From JACMLC01 sp963817025 (lineage in GTDB: Bacteria > Acidobacteriota > Blastocatellia > Pyrinomonadales > Pyrinomonadaceae), in contig CAWFML010000005.1 in assembly GCA_963817025.1 (NCBI GenBank), positions 310,001 through 374,000 on the forward strand: a stretch of DNA of 64,000 nucleotides, written 5' to 3'. Below the pieces are notes generated by a model. That model had not been told where the DNA came from. It made no database searches and saw only the letters and a list, made by a program, of their open reading frames with translations. This document shows positions 32,124 to 40,472 of the stretch, piece after piece; the first letter of the stretch is position 1; each line of letters opens with the position of its first letter. The translations under genes and the position numbers were made by a program.

Positions 32124-34292
32124 ATGATGGAAACGACTGACGATATAAACGTGATGGCCCAAACAAGAGAGCGTGTTTTGCCTCAGACTTTGCGTGCTCT
32201 TGAGCGGCTGGCATGGAACTACTGGTGGAGCTGGGCTGCTGACGGCGCGAGCCTGTTCCGCGACCTCGACCCGGTGGTGTGGGAAGCGTGCGAGCACAAC
32301 CCGCGCCGGCTGCTGTCCGAGATTTCCGAGTTTCATCTGATGCAGAAGGCGACAGACCCTGCTTATCTGGCGCGCGTCCGGGCGTTGGCCGATGGGTTTG
32401 ACAAGTATCTGGCCGCGCCGCACGAAAGTTTTGAGGCGCAGCCGGGTAGGGAAATCACCGCTCAACATCCTGTCGCATATTTCTGCGCAGAGTATGGCGT
32501 GCATAACTCTCTGCCGCTCTATTCGGGCGGCCTCGGCATTCTCGCGGGCGATCACCTGAAGTCAGCGAGCGACATCGGCTTGCCGCTCATCGCCGTCGGT
32601 TTGCTCTATCGCTACGGCTACTTTCGCCAGCGTCTGACGCGCGAGGGTTGGCAGGAGGAGCACTACGGCGAATCGCATCCGGCGGAGATGCCGATCACGC
32701 AGATGTTTGACGACGAGGGCGCTCCGCTGTTCGTCGAAGTCCTGATGCGCGGCAGGATTGTGCGCGCACACATCTGGCGCGTAGAGGTCGGGCGCGTCAA
32801 GCTTTACCTGTTGGACACGAACATCGAAGAGAACGCGGAGACGGATCGCTTTGTGACAGGTCATCTCTATGGCGGCGACCGCGAAACGCGCGTCGTGCAG
32901 GAGATGCTGCTCGGCATCGGCGGCGTGCGGCTCTTGAGGAAATTAAAGGTCGAGCCGCACGTCTTTCATTTGAACGAAGGCCACTCTGCGTTTCTGACGC
33001 TGGAACTGGCGCGCGAGTTGACGCAAGGGCCTGAGCGTTTGAGTTTCAAGGAAGCGGCAAACATCGTGCGAGAGCGTTGCGTGTTTACGACGCACACGCC
33101 GATTGCTGCTGGCAACGATGCTTTCCCGGCCTCGCTCATCGAAAAATGTTTCGGCTCGTATTACGAACAATCGCTCGGTCTCGCGCACGACGAGTTTCTC
33201 GATCTGGGCCGCGTGGATACGAATGATGATCTGGAGTGGTATGGCCTCTCGCCGCTGGCGATCAAGATGTGCCGCTCGACCAACGGCGTGAGTCGCAGGC
33301 ATGGCGAAGTCTCGCGCGAGCTGTGGGAGCGTCTGTGGCCCGAAGGGACAAAGCTGCAAGACATCCCTATCACTTACGTGACCAACGGCGTGCACGCGCA
33401 GACATGGGTTGCGCCACTTCTGCGCGAGTTGTTCACCAAATATATCGGCCCGGACTGGGCCAATTGCGCGCATGACATAGAAGAGTGGACGCGCGGCGTC
33501 GAAGGCATTCCGGACAGCGAATTGTGGGATTCGCATTGTTTGCTCAAACAGCGACTGATAGCCTTCATTCGCCATCGCTCGTTTCATGCGCGGCTCCATC
33601 GCAAAGAGAGCGCGGCTTATATCGAAGCCGCGAGCACGATGTTCGACCCGGAAGCTTTGACCATCGGTTTTGCGCGCCGCGTGGCCGGATACAAACGCTG
33701 GCGACTGCTGCTGGATGACCCGGAGAGGCTGATGCGCCTGATTGATAACAAAGAGCGGCCCGTGCAATTCGTCTTTGCCGGAAAGGCTCACCCGCAGGAT
33801 CAGGAAGCCAAATTGACTTTGCAGCAGCTTGCCATCTGGAAATATGACCCGCGCGTCATGCGCCGCGCAGTCTTTCTGCAAGATTACGATCAAGAAATCG
33901 CCCGTCATCTCGTTCAATCAGTGGACGTTTGGTTAAACGTCCCGCGCCGCCCGCTTGAAGCCTCTGGCACGAGCGGGCAAAAGGTGGCGATGAACGGCGG
34001 CTTGAATCTTTCGATTCTGGACGGCTGGTGGGTCGAGGGCTATGACAGGACGAACGGCTGGGCCATCGGCGATGCGAGCGTCAGCGAAGATGAAGAGTTG
34101 ATGGATGCAGAAGATGCCGTCTCGCTCTATCGCGTGCTGGAAGAAGAGGTCGTCCGGCAGTTTTACGAGCGCGATGAGACTGGACTTCCGCGCCGCTGGG
34201 TGGCGATGATGAAGCGTTCCATCGAAACCCTGCTGCCGGTCTTTAACAGCGACCGGATGGTGGAAGAATACGCGCGCAAAATCTATTTGTAG
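32124..34292 (+). CDS. glgP: Alpha-glucan (glycogen) phosphorylase
   Basis: A 722-residue glycogen phosphorylase of the shorter DUF3417-containing bacterial/archaeal type, which releases glucose-1-phosphate from alpha-1,4-glucans. The N-terminal DUF3417 (LERLAWNYWWSWAADGASLF) precedes the catalytic region with YFCAEYGVHNSLPLYSGGLG, FHLNEGHSAFLTLELARE and FTTHTPIAAGNDAFP. The PLP-binding lysine lies in EASGTSGQKVAMNGGLNLSI, where the usual Met-Lys is Gln-Lys. It ends with a normal C-terminus. No other glycogen genes are adjacent. No Shine-Dalgarno is evident. Confidence 0.93.
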   Translation: MMETTDDINVMAQTRERVLPQTLRALERLAWNYWWSWAADGASLFRDLDPVVWEACEHNPRRLLSEISEFHLMQKATDPAYLARVRALADGFDKYLAAPHESFEAQPGREITAQHPVAYFCAEYGVHNSLPLYSGGLGILAGDHLKSASDIGLPLIAVGLLYRYGYFRQRLTREGWQEEHYGESHPAEMPITQMFDDEGAPLFVEVLMRGRIVRAHIWRVEVGRVKLYLLDTNIEENAETDRFVTGHLYGGDRETRVVQEMLLGIGGVRLLRKLKVEPHVFHLNEGHSAFLTLELARELTQGPERLSFKEAANIVRERCVFTTHTPIAAGNDAFPASLIEKCFGSYYEQSLGLAHDEFLDLGRVDTNDDLEWYGLSPLAIKMCRSTNGVSRRHGEVSRELWERLWPEGTKLQDIPITYVTNGVHAQTWVAPLLRELFTKYIGPDWANCAHDIEEWTRGVEGIPDSELWDSHCLLKQRLIAFIRHRSFHARLHRKESAAYIEAASTMFDPEALTIGFARRVAGYKRWRLLLDDPERLMRLIDNKERPVQFVFAGKAHPQDQEAKLTLQQLAIWKYDPRVMRRAVFLQDYDQEIARHLVQSVDVWLNVPRRPLEASGTSGQKVAMNGGLNLSILDGWWVEGYDRTNGWAIGDASVSEDEELMDAEDAVSLYRVLEEEVVRQFYERDETGLPRRWVAMMKRSIETLLPVFNSDRMVEEYARKIYL

Positions 34293-34309
34293 AAGCTTTT
34301 GCGGGAAAG

Positions 34310-34744
34310 ATGATGATGAAGATAAAGCTCTTGTTGATGTCTCTGCTCGCCTGTGTCGTGACGGGATTTGCCGGCCAGCCTGTTCCGGCGTTGAAAGCAA
34401 AACCGGAGCGCGAGGTCAGTCTGAAATCCGGCAGGGAAGTGTTTGTGAAAGAGGCCGGACTGAAAATCAAGTTCGCTTCCGTCGTCGAAGATTCGCGCTG
34501 CCCTGAAGGCGTGGATTGCATCTGGGCCGGTAACGGAAAAATCGCCGTCACCGTGAAGAAGGGCAGGCACAGGGCCGCTTCATTTGAGTTGAGCACGATG
34601 ACGGAGCCGAAGAGCGTCACGTATCAAGGCTACGAAATCAAGCTGGTCAAGCTCGACCCGTATCCGAAAAAGGATGTCTCCGTTAAAAAGGAAGAGTACG
34701 TGGCGACGCTGGCTGTAAAAAAAATCCAGGGGAAAAGCAAATGA
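34310..34744 (+). CDS. Small secreted protein with SRCPEGVDCIWAGN motif
   Basis: A 144-residue exported protein with signal peptide MMMKIKLLLMSLLACVVTGF. A conserved motif EDSRCPEGVDCIWAGNGKIA marks a small family of exported or lipoprotein domains with two Cys that may form a disulfide. It overlaps nothing but follows glgP by only 17 bases. The C-terminal residues (KIQGKSK) run into the next repeat. The function is unknown. Confidence 0.75.
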   Translation: MMMKIKLLLMSLLACVVTGFAGQPVPALKAKPEREVSLKSGREVFVKEAGLKIKFASVVEDSRCPEGVDCIWAGNGKIAVTVKKGRHRAASFELSTMTEPKSVTYQGYEIKLVKLDPYPKKDVSVKKEEYVATLAVKKIQGKSK

Positions 34745-34832
34745 GAAATGGGTAAAGGTGGAAGAGGGGAAAAGGAAAAACAGTTCCCCGACTTTTCCTC
34801 TTGCCCTTTTCCACTCTTAACCTTTCCCACTT
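34738..34832. repeat. Intergenic hairpin, family I (GGAAAAG words)
   Basis: AATGGGTAAAGGTGGAAGAG and GGGAAAAGGAAA (34747-34780) face TTTTCCTCTTGCCCTTTTCC and ACTCTTAACCTTTCCCAC (34794-34831). It starts at the upstream stop codon and ends 8 bases before the kinase ATG. Confidence 0.75.
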
Positions 34833-34839
34833 GTTTCTT

Positions 34840-36786
34840 ATGAAGAGCTGTCAGAAATGCGGGACGACTTATGCCGATGCTGTGAGCTTTTGCTCGCGCG
34901 ACGGCGAAGTCCTCAAGGACGATCATGCGGAGCTGATCGGGCATGTTCTAGACAATCAATACGAGATCGAAGCCTTTATCGCAGAGGGCGGGATGGGCGC
35001 GGTCTATCGCGCGCGGCACACGCTTCTGGGGGATAAGGTCGCCATCAAAATCCTGCCGCCGGAGATGCGCCGCAACAGTGAATGGCTCAAGCGTTTTCAA
35101 AGAGAAGGACAGGCCGCGCGCCGCTTTCGTCATCCGAACGCGGTCATCGTCCACGACCTCAGAACATCGAGCGAGGGTTGGAACTACCTCGTCATGGAAT
35201 ATGTCGAAGGGCGCACGCTGGATCACGAGATGACAGAGCGCGGCGGGCGGCTCGCTCCCGCAGAGAGCTTGAAAATCATAGAGGCCGTGGCAAGCGTGCT
35301 TGATGCGGCGCACGCGCAAGGAGTCGTGCATCGTGACCTCAAGCCTTCAAACATCATGCTCGCGGGCGATGGCGGCACAGTCAAGCTGCTTGATCTGGGC
35401 ATCGCAAAAATCAGCGGCACGCTGGCAGGTGAAACCGCCCTCACGACCGCAGGGCAACTGCTCGGCACGCCTTACTACATGTCGCCCGAACAGTGGGGCG
35501 AGATTCCAAAGGACAGCGGCATCGAGATAGACGGGCGCGCAGACCTCTATTCGCTCGGCATCGTCGCTTATCAAATCACGACGGGCGCGCTGCCCTTTAA
35601 GGCCGACACTGCGATTGAACTCAGGCGCGCGCACTGCCGCGAACAGGCGCGCCCGCTCGAAGAGTTTGACGCGAGCATCCCGCCTGAATGGTCGCGCGCG
35701 GTTCTGCGTGCGATGGCGAAGGACAGGAGCGAGCGGCAGCGGACGACCGGAGAGTTTGCGCGCGAGTTACGAGCGTCTTTGAGCGGCGCAAGCGAGTCGC
35801 CAAAAGTTTCGCGGGCGGACGCGCCGACGCTTGCTGGCACGCTCAATGAGACAAACATTTCGGGGCGCGGCGCGACGCCGCAGAATCTCGCCGCCTTGAC
35901 CGTCAATGACAGCGCCGCGTCCGTCAATGCTCATCAGGCTTTGCCGGATGTTTCCGCTTCTGTGGCTACGGCGCAGCCGCTTCCGTTGGCTTCCGTTTCA
36001 AAGCGTTCCTGGACGCTCGGCTTGATGAGTTCGCGCGGCTGTCAGGTTTCCGTGACCGTGGCGGCGATGGTCATGCTGGCTGTGATGGTGGGCGGCTACG
36101 CTTTGATGCAAAAACTTGGCAGCAGTTCGGATACGAGAAGCACGAACGCGCCGACTACAGCGCAGAACGCGAACACGAAGGCGAACACGAACACAGGGTC
36201 GGATGCGACGCCGATAGTGGGGACGAATGCCAACAGCAATACGAGCGCGACGCAAAAAGCTTTTATGCGTTATTATCTGCTGCTCAGTGACTCTCCGCTT
36301 GACGAGCAGACGCACGCTTTAGGTAACGAGCCGGTTCCGGTAGGGCAGAGCTTGCAGTTTTCCTTTACTGCGAGCGAGGACGGTTTTATATACATGCTCG
36401 GACATGACGGGCAGGGCAAAGAAGTCGTCATGCCGCTTGGCACATTCGTCGCGCCGTCGGCGGTCAAAGCCGGACAGGAAATAGAATTGCCCGTGCTGGC
36501 CCACGTTAAATTAAACAGCGAGCCGGGCGCGGAAATTTTTACTGTTATCTTTAGCGAAGACGCGCTCGACCTGCCGTTTGCCGGTGAAGCATTGCCCCTT
36601 GACGGTTCATTTCGTAAACTAACGGCTGAAGAGCAACGTAAGGTCAAGGAATTGAGACAGCAGAGCGCCCCCGCGCGCGTCAGTTTCGCGGGCGAGCCGA
36701 AGACAGGATTCGCCAGCGTCGCGCTCGACGGCGAGCGTGGCAATCAGCCAGTCGTATTCGATATTAAGTTACAACTCAAACGATAA
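34840..36786 (+). CDS. Zinc-ribbon Ser/Thr protein kinase with C-terminal DUF4384
   Basis: A 648-residue kinase. The start at 34840 removes a repeat-encoded leader. A zinc-ribbon-like N-terminus (CQKCGTTY, then FCSRDGE) is followed by a Hanks-type kinase at about residues 35-300: glycine loop AEGGMGAVYRARH, VAIKIL lysine, HRDLKPSNIML and DLGIAK (DLG in place of DFG). A Pro/Ala-rich linker, a transmembrane helix (TVAAMVMLAVMVGGYALM), a Thr/Asn-rich stretch and a C-terminal DUF4384-like domain (QSLQFSFTASEDGFIYMLGH) follow. The DUF4384 part would be extracytoplasmic, so the protein looks like a receptor kinase. It is tandem with a close paralogue. Confidence 0.92.
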   Translation: MKSCQKCGTTYADAVSFCSRDGEVLKDDHAELIGHVLDNQYEIEAFIAEGGMGAVYRARHTLLGDKVAIKILPPEMRRNSEWLKRFQREGQAARRFRHPNAVIVHDLRTSSEGWNYLVMEYVEGRTLDHEMTERGGRLAPAESLKIIEAVASVLDAAHAQGVVHRDLKPSNIMLAGDGGTVKLLDLGIAKISGTLAGETALTTAGQLLGTPYYMSPEQWGEIPKDSGIEIDGRADLYSLGIVAYQITTGALPFKADTAIELRRAHCREQARPLEEFDASIPPEWSRAVLRAMAKDRSERQRTTGEFARELRASLSGASESPKVSRADAPTLAGTLNETNISGRGATPQNLAALTVNDSAASVNAHQALPDVSASVATAQPLPLASVSKRSWTLGLMSSRGCQVSVTVAAMVMLAVMVGGYALMQKLGSSSDTRSTNAPTTAQNANTKANTNTGSDATPIVGTNANSNTSATQKAFMRYYLLLSDSPLDEQTHALGNEPVPVGQSLQFSFTASEDGFIYMLGHDGQGKEVVMPLGTFVAPSAVKAGQEIELPVLAHVKLNSEPGAEIFTVIFSEDALDLPFAGEALPLDGSFRKLTAEEQRKVKELRQQSAPARVSFAGEPKTGFASVALDGERGNQPVVFDIKLQLKR

Positions 36787-36825
36787 GGCCATTTGCTCAA
36801 CCGAGCGTGAAAATAATGGAACCTG

Positions 36826-36925
36826 TGATTTCGCGCAAAGGCGCTAAAGAGAAAACAGCAGACCCAAAGAGAGCTTCAACTCCTTTGCGCTTTGTGTTTT
36901 ATCTTTGCGCCTTTCGGTGAACGTT
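36826..36925. repeat. Family B intergenic hairpin plus CTC/ACT words
   Basis: TTTCGCGCAAAGGCGCTAAA (36829-36848) faces TATCTTTGCGCCTTTCGGTG (36901-36920). A second stretch of ACTCAAGACTTT-like words follows to 36998 and ends in CCTCTT directly before the ATG at 36999, with no purine-rich ribosome binding site. Confidence 0.65.
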
Positions 36926-36998
36926 CCGTCCATTCCAATCTCATGCGGTTTGATTTTAGACTCAAGACTTTAAAACTTCAGACTCTGGACTCCCTCTT

Positions 36999-39140
36999 AT
37001 GAAATATTGCCCGGTCTGTAATACCAAATACGAAGACAGCATCAGCTTCTGCGCGCTCGATGGCGAAGTGTTGGAAGACGACCCGACGACCATCGTCAAC
37101 ACGACGCTCGACGGGCAGTATCATATCGAATCCATGCTCGGCAAAGGCGGGATGGGCGCGGTCTATCGCGCGCGTCATATCCTTTTGGGCGACCGCGTGG
37201 CGATTAAGGTGCTGCCGCCGCAGATGCGCAATAACGCCGAATGGCTGCGCCGCTTTCGCCGCGAGGGACAGGCCGCGCGCCGCTTTCGTCACCCGAACGC
37301 CGTGACGGTTTACGACCTGCGCACGACGAGCGAGGGCCTTATCTACATGGTGATGGAATATGTAGAAGGCTTTACGCTCGACGCGGATTTGAAAACGCGC
37401 GGACGCTTCACGCCGGAAGAAGCTGTTTCAGTGCTTGAGCCTGTCATGAGCGTGCTCAACGCCGCGCACGCGCAGGGGGTCGTGCACCGCGACCTCAAAC
37501 CGGAAAATATCATGATCGGAAAACCCTCTACGGGCGGCGAGCCTGCTGTCAAGCTGCTTGATCTGGGGATTGCCAAGATCAGCGAGCTGGCGGGCGCGGA
37601 TTCCGGCGGCTCTACGGCCCTGACAGTGGCCGGACAAATCCTCGGCACGCCTTATTACATGTCGCCTGAACAGTGGGGCGATGCTTCGCGCGACGGCAGC
37701 CCGGAGATAGACGGGCGTGCGGACATCTACTCGCTCGGCACGGTCTTTTATGAGCTAGTTGCGGGTCGCAGGCCATTCTGCGGTCTGACCTTGCAGGAAC
37801 TCAGGCGCGAGCACGTCACCGTCACGCCAAAGCCTTTGCATGAAGTCGCGCCGGATGTGACGGAGGATTTCAGCCGCGCTGTGGCACGCGCGATGTCAAA
37901 GGATCGTGCAGACCGTCAGGCGACTGCCGGAGAACTGGCAAACGACCTGCGCACGGCTCTGGGCATGTCTCCTGTGAGCCTGAACGCAACCTCGCTCAAC
38001 GCCTCTACGCCAAACCTTCCGGCCACGCCTAACGCCGTAACCAGTATCGAAGGCGATGCGTCTTTCCCGACGGGCGTCGAAGATAAGAGACAGACGAGTT
38101 CCGACATCAGTGCGCCGACGGTGATGACGCTTGATTCGCCGCCGCGCCCGCAACAGCCGAGCGCGCCGCCTCCGGCAGCCACCTCGCTCGCGCAGATGCC
38201 GCCAATGGAACAGCCTCCGGCATCCCCGCCGCCGCCGCAGGGAAGCAGCATGTCCGGGCCGCCGCCGATGGCGACGATTGCGACCAGCCCGAATGCAGGC
38301 GCGACCGGAGGCTTTGCTTCCAACGCTCCTTCGTCCGCACCACCACCGCCATCGTATGCGCCGACGCCAGCTCCTTCGTATATGCCCAGTCCGGCAGTGG
38401 CGGCTGCGCCGAAGGGCCGCTCGCCGGTAGTGCCGATTATCATCGTGCTCGTGTTGCTCGTTCTCGTCGCAGGCGTCGGGGGCGGCATCTTTATCTGGAG
38501 CCGCTCTGGTTCGACGGAGAAGGGTAATACCAACAATAGCAACAACACGAACGACAACACCAACAACTCGAACGGCGGCGGCGACGCGACCGCGCCCACA
38601 GAGGCCATGCGCTACTGGCTGGAGCTTGAAGGCAAAGTGCAGCCCGCGCGTGTCGCGGCAGTTGTCCCGCTCGCTTCCGGACAGGCGTTCAAGTTTCATT
38701 TCACGCCGGAGGAAAACGGCTATCTGTACATGGTCGCCCCCGGCGTGGATAATGTGCCGACGACCTTTCTGACGGCTATTCCTTTTGAAGGCTCAGGCGT
38801 CAAGAACAACAGCGTAGTTGCTGGCGAGAACTACAGTTTTCCGCGTGGCCCGCAAAACTGGATTACGCTCGACGAAAAACCGGGCACAGAGTTCTACACC
38901 ATTGTCTTTTCCAAGACGCCGCTGACCTCTCTCTCTTTCCTAAATGAAGAAGCCAATCATGCTTTGACCGAGGAAGAGCAGAACGAGTGGAACGATTTCC
39001 TGTCGCAGCACAAGGCAAACGCGCCCGCCACCAACGTCATGGACGAGAATAGCAATGAGCCATACGTGTCAGTGAAGCCGCGACAGGCCGCTACGGATGA
39101 TAAACCGCTCGTCTTCGACGTGCGAATCGAGCATAAATAA
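36999..39140 (+). CDS. Zinc-ribbon Ser/Thr protein kinase with Pro-rich linker and DUF4384
   Basis: A 713-residue paralogue of the preceding kinase. The N-terminal CPVCNTKYEDSISFCALDGE is a zinc ribbon with Asp in place of the fourth ligand. The kinase domain has GKGGMGAVYRARHILLGDRV, HRDLKPENIMIG and DLGIAKI. A long Pro/Ser/Ala-rich linker (about residues 330-465) precedes a single transmembrane helix (VPIIIVLVLLVLVAGVGGGI), an Asn/Thr-rich spacer and a C-terminal DUF4384 (QAFKFHFTPEENGYLYMVAP). Both kinases keep catalytic HRD and DLG. The domain order (zinc ribbon, kinase, TM, DUF4384) suggests transmembrane sensing. Confidence 0.92.
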   Translation: MKYCPVCNTKYEDSISFCALDGEVLEDDPTTIVNTTLDGQYHIESMLGKGGMGAVYRARHILLGDRVAIKVLPPQMRNNAEWLRRFRREGQAARRFRHPNAVTVYDLRTTSEGLIYMVMEYVEGFTLDADLKTRGRFTPEEAVSVLEPVMSVLNAAHAQGVVHRDLKPENIMIGKPSTGGEPAVKLLDLGIAKISELAGADSGGSTALTVAGQILGTPYYMSPEQWGDASRDGSPEIDGRADIYSLGTVFYELVAGRRPFCGLTLQELRREHVTVTPKPLHEVAPDVTEDFSRAVARAMSKDRADRQATAGELANDLRTALGMSPVSLNATSLNASTPNLPATPNAVTSIEGDASFPTGVEDKRQTSSDISAPTVMTLDSPPRPQQPSAPPPAATSLAQMPPMEQPPASPPPPQGSSMSGPPPMATIATSPNAGATGGFASNAPSSAPPPPSYAPTPAPSYMPSPAVAAAPKGRSPVVPIIIVLVLLVLVAGVGGGIFIWSRSGSTEKGNTNNSNNTNDNTNNSNGGGDATAPTEAMRYWLELEGKVQPARVAAVVPLASGQAFKFHFTPEENGYLYMVAPGVDNVPTTFLTAIPFEGSGVKNNSVVAGENYSFPRGPQNWITLDEKPGTEFYTIVFSKTPLTSLSFLNEEANHALTEEEQNEWNDFLSQHKANAPATNVMDENSNEPYVSVKPRQAATDDKPLVFDVRIEHK

Positions 39141-39226
39141 GTGTAGAGATGAATGAGCCGCAAAAAGTTTTCTCCCGACCGGCGGCCCTCGTTCGAGAAT
39201 GTAAAAAACTTAGAGGAGTAAAATTG

Positions 39227-40225
39227 ATGCGAGCTAAAATATTGGTTCCCCTGCTGTCGGTTGCGCTTGTGGCAGGCACTGCCCTGACCGGAGCGCGTGC
39301 GCAGGACGACCCCAATGAAGAACAGACGCGCGGCTCATTCCTGACCAGTCGCCCGCCCGCTTCCGGCGGCGGACTCGGCTCGGTCGGCGCAGGCGCTTCG
39401 AGCGGCAATAAACCGACGGGCAATAGCGGCGGCAGCAGCAGCAGCAGTGCGAGAAATACAGGCAAGAGCACAGGCAGGTCTACAGGCAAGAACACAGGCC
39501 GGAACACAGGCAAAACCACCGGAAAGACTACGGGCAAGACGACCGGCGTCGGCGTCGGCACGACTTCAGGCACGGGAGTTAAAAGCTACTCGCATGCTCC
39601 AATCGGACTCGGCTATACGATGTACATGCGCAACGCCGTCGGCGATGCCATGCGTATAGACCCTGAGCGCGTGTTTTACGCAGGCGACCGCATACGCCTT
39701 TCGATGGAGCCGAACACGGACGGCTATCTATATGTTTTTCACACGGAGAACGACGGCCCGCCGACGCTTATCTTCCCGGATGCACGGCTGAACGAAGGCG
39801 ACAATTCCATCGAAGCTCATGTGCCCTACGAAGTGCCTTCGCCGTATGAAGCGAGCGAGAATCTGCGCTGGTTCGTGTTCGATGACAAGCCCGCCGTCGA
39901 GCGGCTCTACATCGTGATTACGCGCGAGCCGATACCCGGCACTCCCATCGGTGATGATCTGGTCAATTTCTGCCGCAACAACCAGGGAAGCTGCCCGCTG
40001 CGGATGAATCCCGCAAGCTGGGCCAAGATCAAGGGCCAGCTCAATGCGCGCGTCAAGGTCAGCAAGAGCAAGACCTACGGACAGACGCAGACCGCAGGCG
40101 AACGCGAAGCCACGACGCGCGGCCTCGGTCTGGACCAGAGCGCGCCGGAGCCTTCTGTCGTCAGGATGAACGTCTCTTCAACCGACGGCTTTCTCGTGAC
40201 GGCGATTGATCTCGTCCATCGTTAA
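39227..40225 (+). CDS. Secreted DUF4384 protein with TG[KR] repeats
   Basis: A 332-residue exported protein. The start at 39227 has a GAGGAG ribosome binding site and a signal peptide (MRAKILVPLLSVALVAGTAL, cleavage near ARAQ). A Gly/Ser-rich part is followed by tandem TGK/TGR units (NTGKSTGRSTGKNTGRNTGK and on), then a DUF4384 domain (RIRLSMEPNTDGYLYVFHTE, DDKPAVERLYIVITREP). A TRGLGL motif occurs at residues 297-302 and is found again in the CHAT protein next door. Its DUF4384 is the same family as in both kinases, suggesting a common ligand or partner. Its position between the kinases and the CHAT gene supports a shared system (inference). Confidence 0.88.
   Translation: MRAKILVPLLSVALVAGTALTGARAQDDPNEEQTRGSFLTSRPPASGGGLGSVGAGASSGNKPTGNSGGSSSSSARNTGKSTGRSTGKNTGRNTGKTTGKTTGKTTGVGVGTTSGTGVKSYSHAPIGLGYTMYMRNAVGDAMRIDPERVFYAGDRIRLSMEPNTDGYLYVFHTENDGPPTLIFPDARLNEGDNSIEAHVPYEVPSPYEASENLRWFVFDDKPAVERLYIVITREPIPGTPIGDDLVNFCRNNQGSCPLRMNPASWAKIKGQLNARVKVSKSKTYGQTQTAGEREATTRGLGLDQSAPEPSVVRMNVSSTDGFLVTAIDLVHR
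39459..39548 (+). repeat. Tandem coding repeat encoding TGK/TGR units
   Basis: About ten 9-12 base units such as ACAGGCAAGAGC and ACCGGAAAGACT encode alternating TGKS/TGRS/TGKN/TGKT peptides. Synonymous drift is visible in the last three units. The basic, extended peptide may bind envelope polymers or nucleic acids. Confidence 0.75.
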
Positions 40226-40310
40226 TCGAGTTCGGAGAGTTTATAGAGTTCAGAGCGTTGGGAAATGGCTTTGCTCCTGCACGCTCTACACTCTCTGAAC
40301 TATATAAACT
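40225..40310. repeat. Intergenic hairpin, family J (GAGTTC words)
   Basis: GAGTTCGGAGAGTTTATAGA (40228-40247) and following face CACGCTCTACACTCTCTGAA and CTATATAAACT (40279-40309), and a TTTTTTT run follows. It begins at the stop codon and could terminate transcription before the CHAT gene. Confidence 0.65.
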
Positions 40311-40472
40311 GATTTTTTTAGTTACAAGAAACATCACATCGACCGTTCAGTGTCTGTTCATGGCTGTGATAGACTCCGCGCCGATGTCAGTTAGGCCCGA
40401 CAGGTTGATGCAAGTCTAAACGCCCCGAAGCACCTCGCTTCTTGAGAATCATACGGTTAATACCGGAGGAAC

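Noticed and set aside
32943..33917. 324-codon antisense ORF over glycogen phosphorylase
   Set aside because: Shadow ORF opposite a highly conserved enzyme.
37896..38699. Arg/His-rich ORF opposite the Pro-rich linker of the second kinase
   Set aside because: It is the complement of low-complexity Pro/Ser codons and has no features of a real protein.
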